Shown in pieces: positions 48,794-59,269 of a stretch of 64,000 nt of DNA (positions within the stretch are counted from its first letter, which is position 1; each line of letters begins with the position of its first letter). The translations under genes and the position numbers were made by a program. Source of the DNA: RBG-16-34-14 sp963727535 (GTDB lineage Bacteria > Bacteroidota > Ignavibacteria > Ignavibacteriales > Ignavibacteriaceae); contig CAVSGR010000005.1 of the NCBI GenBank assembly GCA_963727535.1, forward strand, positions 281,991 through 345,990, read 5' to 3'. Under the pieces are notes generated by a model that saw nothing but the letters and a program-made list of their open reading frames with translations, searched no databases and was not told the origin of the DNA.

Positions 48794-51700
48794 ATGAAAA
48801 AGATTTTGATATCCTTATTTATTTTTACGCTATTTTCATCATCATTCGGACAGGTTCCTATAACTTTCCATTATAAGCCTGAATTCACTTCTTTCCAGAA
48901 ATTAAGATTAGCAGGAACATTTAATAACTGGGATAATGCTGATGATAATTTACTTATGACTGATCCTGACGGTGATGGCGAATATGAAGTAACAATTAGC
49001 TTATCGACCGGAGTTGAGCATAATTATAAATTTGTAATGGATGCAGATTGGGGATTTGCTTATTCTGATCCTGATAACCCGAGAATTAATTTAAGTGATA
49101 ATAATAATTCTATCTTTACTGCAAAAGATCCTGTAATATCATATTTATTACCAAGAGATATTAATTCAGGGAGTGTAGAGTTTATTGACAATACTCAAGA
49201 TGGTTTACCTATAAGAGCGATATTTGCTTTTACAGCTGGGAATCCTATAGATGTAAATAGTTTAGTAGTTAAAATAGATAATGTAGATGTTTCAAACCCA
49301 TCGCAATATTACAATGCCCAGAAAAAAGAATTTCTTTATAATCCCGATCCGCCATTAAGTAACGGAGAACATACAATAAGTGTATCCATTTCTTCAAATC
49401 TTGGAACCGACTCAAAAACTTCTACTTTTATCAGGGATCCTAATTATGTTGCTTACGAGGTCCCGGTAGATTTTTATTTTGACCAATATAACACTGCAGT
49501 TACATTTACGCAGACTGTTACTTCTGTTTCATTGGTTGGTATTTTTAACAATTGGAACGATACTTTTAATCCTATGCAGGATAATGATGGTGATGGTCTC
49601 TGGGAAGCAACTGCACTTTTAACTCCCGGGACACAAGAATACAAATTTAAGCTTAACAAAATTTTCTGGACCAATGATCTTGATAACCCTAATGTAAGCA
49701 CAACCGCAGATGCAAACAGTATTGTAGAAGTTGTAGCCGATTCTATCCCAGCAATAAAATTGTTACAACCTTCCGAGGAAAAAGTTTTTTCAACTGATCC
49801 TGCAGCAATCAGTTTGCAGGCACTCTTACGCCCTGGAGTTAAATCGACCGGGATAAATGAAAGCAGCATTTCCTTAGAATTAGATGGCGTTTCGGAAACT
49901 TTTACTTTTGATACGAGCACTTCTATTTTAACTTCTGATTTTGATTTAAGTGGAGAAGGAAGACATACAATTAAAATTTCTTTTAGTAACGATGAAGGAT
50001 TAACTGCCTCTGGGAAATATGCCTTCGGAATTTATACAAAAAGTACCGGTGTATATGCTGTAGATGCCGAAGATGACGAATTATATTCTTATCCATCGAA
50101 CACGGATAGTTCCTGTGATATTCTTTCAGTGAATATCGATGAAACCGCCAGCCATGATTCACTCAAGTTTGACATCAAGCTGAAAGAAATTACTGATAAA
50201 ACAAGAATCGGGTTTATAATCTCCAATTCTTCTGCAGACTTAATTGATGCACCTAAAAGTCTCGACATAAAAACAGTTGATTGGGACGGACAAGGAATTT
50301 TTGCATCAATTGGAGCACCGGGAAATCTATATGAAAATACTTCTGTTGAAAATCGTATTATGGTAAGCAGTAACCCTCCGGTTTACAGTAATATTTTACT
50401 CAACGTAAATGATGATGCCTTTTCAACAAATTCCTTTGATTTTACAATAAGTCTTGCTTTGTTAGACAGCATAATTGGAAGCTGGAATCAAGAAAGAGAT
50501 TTTTATGTGTTTTCATTTCTTGCTTCGGAAGATAAGTCAGGGAATGCTTATGAAGTTGGAGTAAATGAAGGGGGCATAAGTGGTAGTGAAGACCCGGATA
50601 TATACGATGCTGCTTTTATCAGAGGTGCTTTCTGGCAGAAAAGAATGATGTCAAATTATATTCCTGTTGGTGAAACGGGGGGACCTCATTATGTTGCTCT
50701 TGACGGAAAGGGACGCGGGTTACTTCCTCTAAATGCAAGCGATATTTCCGACAGCCTGGCAACTTTTGGTCCTGCTATAACTTTTCTTACACCTCCGACA
50801 GAATATTGGCATCCCGGTTTAACAATTTATGGAGAACTTAGCGACACAACTATTACTACCGCCACTTCCTTTTTTAATGATGCTGAAAGTGTGCTTCCTG
50901 TTTCAGGTGGAAAATTTTCACTATCAGTAACATTGAATGAAGGCGAAAATATTTTTTATGTCGAAGCCCAGGATAGCAGAGGTTATAAATCGATTTCAAA
51001 AAATTTGGTTTTAACTTATAGTCCTAATAATCAACCGGATGCAAGTATTAGCGCGGCTATAAATGGCAGAGAAGTAACGCTAACAGTTACTGCTTCATCG
51101 CCAGCCGGGTCCCAATTTTACTATACGTGGTCCGCGGATTCTAAAAATCCTGCTACAGTTAGTGTTTCTTCAAGCACTCAAAGTACCACCTTCAATATGC
51201 CTTCTGTTGAAGGAGAATATTTCTTTAATGTAAGAGTTAGAGATGCAAAGAATAAAACTGTTAATCCGCGCATAATGATTGTTGCAAAAAATGATTCTGT
51301 TTATGCCCCGGGAATTAATGATCATGCAGCATGGATTGATGATGCGATAGTTTATGAAATATATCCGCGGTCTTTTTCAGACGAAGGAAATTTCCAGGGA
51401 ATAACAGATAAAATAAATTACCTTAAAGATCTCGGTATCAACACAGTTTGGTTTATGCCAATATATACCGGTCCAACCACTCATGGTTATGAAATTACAG
51501 ACTATTACGGGTTTGAAGAAGATTATGGTAACGAGTCTTCATTCAGGACAATGTTGACAGCTTTGAAAAACAACGGTATAAAAGTAATCTTAGATTATGT
51601 CGTAAATCATACATCTATTTTACATCCTTTTATGCAGAATGTATTTCAGTACAAAGAATATTCTCCGTACCAGAATTTTTATATATGGGATGGGGAACCC

Positions 51701-52910
51701 GGCAATTCAAATTATGAATATTATTTTGACTGGACGAGTCTTCCAAATCTCAATTACAACAACGTTGATGTAAGAAACTATTTTATTGATGTTGCAAAAT
51801 ACTGGGTAAGCTATTATCAAATAGATGGGTTCAGATGCGATGTTGCCTGGGGAGTTCAGGAACGCAACAGCGAATATTGGCAGGACTGGAGAGCAGCATT
51901 AAAAAATATTAAGCCTGAAGTTTTCCTTGAAGCTGAGGCAGGTTCGGATGATTCTGTGTTTTATCAACAGAGATTTGATGCAGCAAACGATTGGGAACTG
52001 AGAAATAAGTTGTTAGGTGTTTTAAATGGTTCAAATAGTATCCAGGATTTGCACCAGGAAGTTACGCGTTCTTATCCTTACTATGCAAGACCATTCAGGT
52101 TTATTGAAAATCACGATGAATCGAGAGCAGCATCATTATTTGATACCCAAAGATCACTTCTTATGCATACATTAATATTTACTCTGAATGGAGTGCCGCT
52201 TATTTATTCCGGCGGCGAAGTTGGTGAATTAACAAGAAGGGAATTAATTAATTGGAGCGATCCCAACGACATTAGACCATATTTCCAAAAGCTAATTAAT
52301 ATCAGGAAAAATTTTGTTCATGATCCTGTTATTAATCTTGTGAACAATTCTGATAATAATAACGTTTATTCATATTCTTCAACAAGTGGAGAACATAATT
52401 TAGTTACAGTGGCAAACTTTAGAGACGAAACAAAAGATGTAACTCTTGATTTAAGTAACCTTCCATTCGATGGTTCGAGTGATTATTATTTAACCGATCT
52501 TATAGAAGGGAATGTTTATAAAGTTACTCCATCAGAGCGAAATGCTTACCCGGTTTCGTTAAATCAATACCAGGCAAGAATTTTTTATTACGGTCCGGAT
52601 TCTGTTACTGTTGATGTGAACGAATCAACAAAAGGAAGTTTACCGTCAGAATATAAATTGTTCCAAAATTATCCTAATCCTTTTAATCCGACAACTACTA
52701 TTAAGTTTCAGATTAAACAGAGTGGTAAAGTTTCATTAAAGATTTTTGATATACTTGGTGCTGAAGGTAAGAACTTTGGTTGATGAAGTTAGAAATCCAG
52801 GGACTTATGAAGTTAAACTAAATGCATCTGATCTCAGCAGTGGTGTGTATTTCTATCAGTTGAGATCTGGTGATTACGTGGATACAAAAAAACTTTTGCT
52901 TTTGAAATGA
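48794..52910 (+). CDS. Very large secreted GH13 enzyme with two N-terminal glucan-binding modules, tail cut by a frameshift
   Basis: About 1370 residues once frames are joined. The ATG at 48794 starts a signal peptide (MKKILISLFIFTLFSSSFGQ); a frame 13 codons longer from 48755 lacks support. Two CBM48-like modules (FHYKPEFTSFQKLRLAGTFN; FDQYNTAVTFTQ) lead to further beta domains and a GH13 barrel: YVVNH, GFRCDVAWG with Asp1016, FLEAEAG, FIENHDESR. The sorting tail is NYPNPFNPTTTIKFQI; after DILGAE an extra G at 52765-52766 shifts the frame to a stop at 52783. Skipping it yields VRTLVDEVRNPGTYEV ... SGVYFYQLRSGDYV to 52910. A pullulanase or amylase role on branched alpha-glucan is likely. Confidence 0.87.
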
Positions 52911-52922
52911 TCTAATGTTTAT

Positions 52923-52951
52923 GTGCCCGTCACTTTTAAGGTGACGGGCAC
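52923..52951. terminator. Bidirectional hairpin between convergent genes
   Basis: A perfect 11-bp stem (GTGCCCGTCAC/GTGACGGGCAC) with a 7-base loop lies between the GH13 stop (52910) and the end of the SGNH gene (52960). On the plus side a short T-rich stretch (TTGTCTTTC) follows. Both converging genes may end here. Confidence 0.85.
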
Positions 52952-52959
52952 TTGTCTTT

Positions 52960-54859
52960 CTAATTCCTACCTAAAATAGAAACCAATTGTTGTTTTAAAC
53001 TTTGTGCCGACGGAAAATTTGGGTTGATTGATAAACAGCTATTAATTGCTTCGAGCGCATTTTCAAATTCTTTATTTATCGAATAAGCGCCCGCTAGATT
53101 ATATAAAACCTGTGGATCACTATTATTGTAACTTACACTTTCTTTCAGAAATTTTATAGCTTGGTCCGTGTTCTTCTTAGACAAATCAATAATTCCCAAC
53201 CATTTTGTTGAGAAAGCGGTTGGCGAATATTTATATCTCTTTGCCAACAACTCGTAAGCAAGATTGAATTGTTTTACTTTAAGAAGATTTTCCGCACCCT
53301 TATCATAATATTCAGTTATAAATGGGTATTGATCTATCAGCAAGCCTAATTCGTATAAATAAAGATCATAATTCCTGCTGTTGAAATAAGTAAATGCTGC
53401 CTCGCGATGACTCTCTTCCCAGCTTAATCTATTGTCAATTACTCTAAGTGCAATTGAATCGAGATGGGTCTGTGGATTGAATTGTTTGATAAGATATTCG
53501 GTACTTTTCCTTTCGCTGAAAGGCCAATCATTTTTAAGAATAATTATTCTGTAACGTGAAATTGTAGAATCGAGTTTGGAAAAATAAGAATTAGCAATTG
53601 TCGCACTGTCGGAAACTTCTTCAGAAAGAAAATTTCTTTGAGCTTTTGGAAGATAATTTACATCTTCCATCTTTTCGTAAAATATTTTTCCCATAAGCTG
53701 ATAACCGGAAAGTGTAGGATGAAGATGATCGATCATAAGATTATTACCGGTTATTTGTTCGGGGCTTGCTTTGTCAAATTTTTTGTTAACCTCAGCAACA
53801 GGATAATTGAATTTTTTTCCAAGGCTTTTTGTTATTTGATTTAAAGCTTCAGGTGCTCTGAATCTTAAAGCATCAAGATCTTTTGCCAGCCGGAATAATG
53901 AATCAGCTTTTGTAATATGCTTTATGATCTAGAAAAGTTTTTGCATTGTTAAAAACCTCGTTAGCAGTTGGAAATCCTTTTGTTGATGTCGAAACAAACG
54001 GCGGTTGATCTTTAAGATTGCACGCCACGGTTCCCAAAATAATAGGAATGTTTTTATCTTTTGCCATTTCAAGAATGTCGTTCATATTTGTTTCGTATTG
54101 TTTCAGACCGGAATAAAAAACATCTGAATTTAGCTTAATCAATTTATCCTGGGCCATTCTTGACATTAAAGTACCGTTGACATCAGCAGGATTTGAACCT
54201 GAGAAGATTCCGGTTATTCCTTTTAAAATATTTCTTATTAGTTGAAAAGTTTTAAATTTGTTAAGGTACAATGCAGTATGAACAATGAAAGGAGATTTAC
54301 CAAGCGATTCTAATGAACCAACACCAAGTGCGCCATAATATTCATTGTGCCCCGCATATATTAATATAAGATCTGGTTTTTGTTCTACGACACCGGGAAA
54401 TAAATCCCTTAATGTATAACTATTAACAGCAGTCATAGCAATATTAATAACTTCTATTTTTTCTGATGGATATTCGAACTCGAGTCTGTGTTTAACATAT
54501 TTTCCAAAATCTCCGTTTTGAATAAACGGATAACCGGCTGCACTGCTTCCTCCCAAAATAAATACTCTGAAAGCATTTCCTTTTTTTATAATATCAAAGG
54601 AATTCTGATTGGATGCAGGAACATTATCTGTATTATAGAAATAACGTCGTGCAACTTCAGGATTAAGTATATATTTTTTGTCGGATATTTTCACCCATTG
54701 CGAAAGATCAACTCCATAGTTGAAAGCCCTTAAACCAATTTCTAAAAGGACAAAAAATATGAGAGGAATTAATATTATTATAAAATAAAACCACTTTGGT
54801 GCAGGCTTAGCAGGCTGACCTTTGGGATTTTTATTTCTTCGTTTTTTGTTTACTTTCAA
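52960..54859 (-). CDS. Membrane-anchored SGNH hydrolase with TPR tail, one frameshift
   Basis: Two pieces (53903-54859 and 52960 onward) join to one protein of about 630 residues. One membrane helix (about 24-44) is followed by an SGNH fold: Ser in RVFILGGSSAAGYP, the GHNE block (IYAGHNEYYGALG), and, only after the joint, the Asp/His block DHLHPTLSGYQ. The C-terminal 230 residues are helical with TPR units. The break is one extra A in a run of four (53908-53911 on +). Correct reading gives ...DHKAYYKADSLFRLAKD. Family members near carbamoyltransferases are candidate O-acyl esterases/transferases; the substrate is unknown. Divergent from the PPIase gene. Confidence 0.8.
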
Positions 54860-54954
54860 TCAAGCCTCAGCGGATTACTTAATCAATTTTTACTTTGTAA
54901 ATACTGGTGTATTCTTCTATTTTAAGGTAATTCTTTTAGAAAAGAAAGATTGTT

Positions 54955-56802
54955 TTGAAGAAAAAAATATCTGTCTTATTTACACTTTTCCTCGTCTTTC
55001 CCGGATTAGTCAAAACTCAAACTGATGATAAAATAATAGCAAAGATAGGAAATATTTCTATATCCGAAAAAGAGTTTAAAATGAGATATGACTTTACTCC
55101 ACATTTGGGACTTCAACAAAAAAGAACCCAGGAAACAAAACGCTCGTTTCTATATTCATTAATAGCTGAAAAACTTTTTGCTCTCGATGCCATGAATTCC
55201 GGATTGGACACAAATGATATTGTCGAATACACTCTTAAAGAATATGAAAAAATGTTTGTAAGAGATGCTTTGTATAAAATGGTTGTAAAAGATAAAGCTA
55301 AATCAAAAGCTGACAGTTTGCTCTCAAAATATATTGATGAAGCATCCGACTTCTGGGTAATCTATATCTCTTCAAAAAATGGAAATGAAATCAACAAAAT
55401 TTATAGCTTGCTTGGGAAAGGAGTCCCATTCGATAGTCTCTATGTAGAACTTAATAATTATAATAATGATACTTTGAAATTAAAAATTGGTGATCTCGAT
55501 GAAGATATAGAGACTGAATTATTACGCACGAAAGAAAACAATTACACGAAACAATTGTTTATAAAAACAAACTCTCCTGATACTGAACCAGCCTGGTTCA
55601 TTTTTAAGATGGTTAAGAAAAATAATCCAATCCTTGCAAGATTAACAGGATGGGAAACTGAATATAAGAGATTAGAAAAAATTGCTGAGGGCAGAGCTGA
55701 GAATAAAATCTACAGAAAATTTATGTCTGATTTTTTTAAGATGGAAAAAATAAAAGCTGACGGAGAGCTACTAAAATCACTTGCGGAAAAAATTTCTTCG
55801 GTATTTAAAGAGAAGAGTAAGAACAGAAAGTCTGAAGATGAAAAAATGTTTCTTAATATTTATGATCTTATCGCAATCCAAAATGAGTTTGGTAAAGATA
55901 GTCTAAACATGCCTTACATTTATCTTGAAGATCATACTATTACTTTAAAAGATTTTTTGCGACATTTCAGATTTATCAATTTTTCTAGTACCAAATATGA
56001 TTTTCAAACTATCGCATCTCTTGTAAATTCAAAAACAAAAAAGTTCATTGAGGAAGAATTACTTGTAAAGGAAGGGTATAAAAGGGTATTGCAGAACCTG
56101 CCTGAAGTAAAAGAATCATATAAAATGTGGCGTGATAATTATCTTCTCGAGATTGATAAGGCAAATTTATCGGATTCTGTAAAAATTTCTGATGAAGAGA
56201 TACTGAATGAGTATAACAAATCAAAAGAGTATATGAAACCTGTCGAAGTAAAAATTATAGAAATACTTACTGATAGTCTTGAAGTTGTTGAGAAAGTTTT
56301 AAACGAGTTAAGAAACAATGTAGATATGCATGAACTTGCAAGAAAATATTCTCAGCGTAAATTAACAAAGGAAAATGGGGGAGAGCTCGGGTTCTTTCCA
56401 GTAACTTCCTATGGAGAAATAGGAAAAATTGCCGGCAAAATGGAAATTGGTGAAGTTTACGGACCATTAAAGGTACCTGATGGGTATTCCATATTTAAGT
56501 TAATTGGTAAGAAAGAAGAATCAAAAATTCAAACTTCTTTTAATGAACAAAAAGAAGAAATAAAAAATGAACTTACGTATAAAAAAATGAATGATTCTAT
56601 TATTAATTACACTGTAAAATTAGCCAACAAATATGGAATTAAAATTTATGAGAACGCACTGTCTGCGGTGAATGTGACTTCAATAAATTCTTTTGTATTT
56701 AGGTACCTGGGTTTTGGTGATAGAATAACTGCGGTACCATTGCTTCCTCCCAACACAGACTGGGTTAAACAATGGAAGGAAAGTATTAAAATGGTTCCTT
56801 AA
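54955..56802 (+). CDS. Exported parvulin-type peptidyl-prolyl isomerase
   Basis: 615 residues; a TTG start at 54955 opens directly into a signal peptide (KKKISVLFTLFLVFPGLVKTQ). The N-terminal part is a SurA-like helical chaperone domain (KIGNISISEKEFKMRYDF). The parvulin domain is at about 420-530 (EVKIIEILTDSLEVVE ... KENGGELGFFPV ... GEVYGPLKVPDGYSIFKL). Probably a periplasmic folding helper for outer-membrane or secreted proteins. It is followed at 19 bases by a carbamoyltransferase gene. Confidence 0.85.
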   Translation: MKKKISVLFTLFLVFPGLVKTQTDDKIIAKIGNISISEKEFKMRYDFTPHLGLQQKRTQETKRSFLYSLIAEKLFALDAMNSGLDTNDIVEYTLKEYEKMFVRDALYKMVVKDKAKSKADSLLSKYIDEASDFWVIYISSKNGNEINKIYSLLGKGVPFDSLYVELNNYNNDTLKLKIGDLDEDIETELLRTKENNYTKQLFIKTNSPDTEPAWFIFKMVKKNNPILARLTGWETEYKRLEKIAEGRAENKIYRKFMSDFFKMEKIKADGELLKSLAEKISSVFKEKSKNRKSEDEKMFLNIYDLIAIQNEFGKDSLNMPYIYLEDHTITLKDFLRHFRFINFSSTKYDFQTIASLVNSKTKKFIEEELLVKEGYKRVLQNLPEVKESYKMWRDNYLLEIDKANLSDSVKISDEEILNEYNKSKEYMKPVEVKIIEILTDSLEVVEKVLNELRNNVDMHELARKYSQRKLTKENGGELGFFPVTSYGEIGKIAGKMEIGEVYGPLKVPDGYSIFKLIGKKEESKIQTSFNEQKEEIKNELTYKKMNDSIINYTVKLANKYGIKIYENALSAVNVTSINSFVFRYLGFGDRITAVPLLPPNTDWVKQWKESIKMVP

Positions 56803-56821
56803 AAACAGGATAAACTTCTAT

Positions 56822-58639
56822 ATGTACATCTTAGGGATATCTGCATTTTACCACGATAGCGCTGCATGCCTTGTGAAAGACGGGGAGATTATTTCTGCTG
56901 CGCAGGAAGAAAGATTTACTAGGAAAAAACACGATTTTAATTTTCCGATCAATGCAATTAAATTCTGCTTAAATCATAGCAAAATCTCTGTAGAAGAATT
57001 AGATTTAGTTGTTTTCTATGATAAACCGCTACTAAAATTTGAAAGATTGTTAGAAACATATCTTAGCTATGCCCCAAAAGGAATTAAGTCTTTCATTAAG
57101 GCCATGCCTTTGTGGATTAAAGAAAAACTCTGGATGAAAGATATAATAAAGAAGGAATTAAATTATGAAGGAAAGATAATTTTCCCGGAACATCATGAAT
57201 CCCATGCAGCTTCTGCTTTCTTTCCTTCACCATATAATGAAGCTGCTATTTTAACGATGGACGGAGTAGGAGAGTGGACTACAACAAGTTTTGGAATCGG
57301 CAAAGGAAACAAAGTAGAACTTATCGCTGATATTAGGTTTCCAAATTCGCTCGGTCTTCTTTATTCAGCATTTACATATTACACGGGTTTTAAAGTAAAT
57401 TCCGGTGAATATAAAGTAATGGGACTGGCTCCTTATGGAGAACCAAAGTATAAAGATTTAATTCTGAAAGAATTAATTGATGTTAAAGATGATGGTTCTT
57501 TCAAAATGAATATGGAATATTTTGATTATCCATCCGGGTTGACTATGACAAATGAAAACTTCAATGCGCTTTTCGGTGGACCGCCGAGAAAAACCGAGAC
57601 GAAATTAACTCAGAAAGACATGGATTTAGCAAGATCAATTCAGGACGTTACCGAAGAAATTGTTTTGAAATTAGGTAAACACGTTTATAAAGAAACTGGA
57701 TTAAAAAAATTGACTCTCGCAGGCGGAGTTGCTCTAAATTGTGTTGCTAACGGAAAATTGTTAAGAGAGGGACCTTTTGAAGATATTTGGATTCAGCCAG
57801 CTGCTGGAGATGCGGGAGGTGCTTTAGGTGCGGCTTTGATCGGCTGGTATCATTATTTTGAAAATCAACGTGTGGTAGATGAGAAAAATGATACTCAAAA
57901 AGGGTCTTATCTCGGTCCGGAATTTAGTGATGATGAAATCCTGAATTTTATTAATCAAAAAGAAATCAGTTATAAAAAGCTGGATACAAACGACATTCCT
58001 AAAATCGTTGCAGATTTGATTGAACAGGAAAAGGTAATCGGGTGGTTTCAGGGTAGGATGGAATTCGGTCCGCGTGCACTTGGTTCAAGATCAATTATTG
58101 GCGATGCCCGTTCTCCAAAGATGCAGGCACAAATGAATATAAAAATAAAATTCAGAGAAAGCTTCAGACCATTTGCTCCTTCTGTCCTTGCAGAAAAAGC
58201 CTCCGATTATTTTGATATAAATTTTCCCAGTCCTTACATGCTTTTAGTTTCAGATGTTAAAAAAGAACGGCAAGCTGAGATGAATGAAACAGAAAAGAAA
58301 TTATTTGGAATTGAAAAACTTAATGTTTTGCGCTCGGATATTCCCGCTGTAACTCACGTGGATTATTCCGCAAGAATTCAGACTGTTCACGAAAACACAA
58401 ACAAGCTTTATTACAATCTTATCAAAAAATTTGATGAAGATTATGGCTGTGCTGTTATAATAAATACTTCATTTAATGTTCGTGGAGAGCCAATTGTTTG
58501 TACACCTGAAGATGCTTACAAATGTTTTATGCGTACTGATATGGATTATTTAATAATCGGGAATTATTTGTTGGATAAAAAAGAACAAAAGGAATTAGTA
58601 GAAGATAAAGACTGGAGGAAAGAATTTACTCTTGATTAA
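56822..58639 (+). CDS. Carbamoyltransferase (NodU/CmcH/HypF-like family)
   Basis: 605 residues, full length. The N-terminal Kae1/TsaD-like ATP-grasp-style domain has ILGISAFYHDSAACLVKDG, EERFTRKKHDFNFP and the HHESHAASAFFPSPYN metal-binding block. The C-terminal YrdC-like part shows GRMEFGPRALGSRSIIGDAR. Transfers carbamoyl from carbamoyl phosphate to a hydroxyl group of a sugar, lipid or small molecule; the acceptor cannot be told. SxtJ and DUF5989 follow. Confidence 0.93.
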   Translation: MYILGISAFYHDSAACLVKDGEIISAAQEERFTRKKHDFNFPINAIKFCLNHSKISVEELDLVVFYDKPLLKFERLLETYLSYAPKGIKSFIKAMPLWIKEKLWMKDIIKKELNYEGKIIFPEHHESHAASAFFPSPYNEAAILTMDGVGEWTTTSFGIGKGNKVELIADIRFPNSLGLLYSAFTYYTGFKVNSGEYKVMGLAPYGEPKYKDLILKELIDVKDDGSFKMNMEYFDYPSGLTMTNENFNALFGGPPRKTETKLTQKDMDLARSIQDVTEEIVLKLGKHVYKETGLKKLTLAGGVALNCVANGKLLREGPFEDIWIQPAAGDAGGALGAALIGWYHYFENQRVVDEKNDTQKGSYLGPEFSDDEILNFINQKEISYKKLDTNDIPKIVADLIEQEKVIGWFQGRMEFGPRALGSRSIIGDARSPKMQAQMNIKIKFRESFRPFAPSVLAEKASDYFDINFPSPYMLLVSDVKKERQAEMNETEKKLFGIEKLNVLRSDIPAVTHVDYSARIQTVHENTNKLYYNLIKKFDEDYGCAVIINTSFNVRGEPIVCTPEDAYKCFMRTDMDYLIIGNYLLDKKEQKELVEDKDWRKEFTLD

Positions 58640-58653
58640 AAAATTGTTATAGG

Positions 58654-59070
58654 ATGATTGCCGAAGAAATAAGAAATATAAAAGAAACAAAAAGGGACCT
58701 GCGTAAATTCGGACTTACAGTTGGCGTGGGTTTGCTTATTTTCGCCGGGTTCCTGTTCTGGAAAGAAAAAGAAAGCTTTCTTTATTTTGGCATAATAGGC
58801 CTATTTTTGGTGCTAACGGGATTAATTATTCCCGCCGTTTTAAAGCCATTAAATAAAGTGTGGATGACACTGGCAATTTTGATGGGTTGGGTTATGACCA
58901 GAGTAATTCTGACTATTTTGTATTATCTTGTGCTTACACCCATAAGAATTTTAGCTATGCTGTTTGGAAAATTTTTTTTAGATTTGAATATAGACAAGTC
59001 GGCGAAGAGTTACTGGGAGATAAGAAAAAAGAGTGAGCTAAAACCTTTAGATTATGAAAGACAATTTTAA
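58654..59070 (+). CDS. SxtJ-family membrane protein
   Basis: 138 residues with three or four hydrophobic helices (GVGLLIFAGFLFW, FGIIGLFLVLTGLIIPA, LAILMGWVMTRVILTILYYLV). Named after a saxitoxin-cluster gene; the family is usually found next to carbamoyltransferases, but its biochemical role is not known. It starts 14 bases after the transferase and 17 bases before the DUF5989 gene. Confidence 0.85.
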   Translation: MIAEEIRNIKETKRDLRKFGLTVGVGLLIFAGFLFWKEKESFLYFGIIGLFLVLTGLIIPAVLKPLNKVWMTLAILMGWVMTRVILTILYYLVLTPIRILAMLFGKFFLDLNIDKSAKSYWEIRKKSELKPLDYERQF

Positions 59071-59087
59071 TTTCTGAAATATAAACA

Positions 59088-59246
59088 ATGAGTAAATTAT
59101 CAATAGTTCCTGAGTTATGGCAGTTTCTTAAGGTAAGAAAAAAATGGTGGCTTGCACCGATTATAATTTTTCTTTTCCTGCTAGGAGGATTAATTATTCT
59201 TACTCAAGGATCGGCTTTAGCTCCGTTTATTTATTCCATCTTTTGA
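59088..59246 (+). CDS. DUF5989 small membrane protein
   Basis: 52 residues: MSKLSIVPELWQFLKVRKKWW, then a single hydrophobic helix (LAPIIIFLFLLGGLIILTQG) and the end SALAPFIYSIF. A start ATG at 59088 and stop at 59244-59246. DUF5989 proteins are the regular third member of the carbamoyltransferase - SxtJ unit, so context and sequence agree. Function unknown. Converges on a GH13 gene. Confidence 0.85.
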   Translation: MSKLSIVPELWQFLKVRKKWWLAPIIIFLFLLGGLIILTQGSALAPFIYSIF

Positions 59247-59269
59247 AATAATTTTCCGCTAGTATCAGC

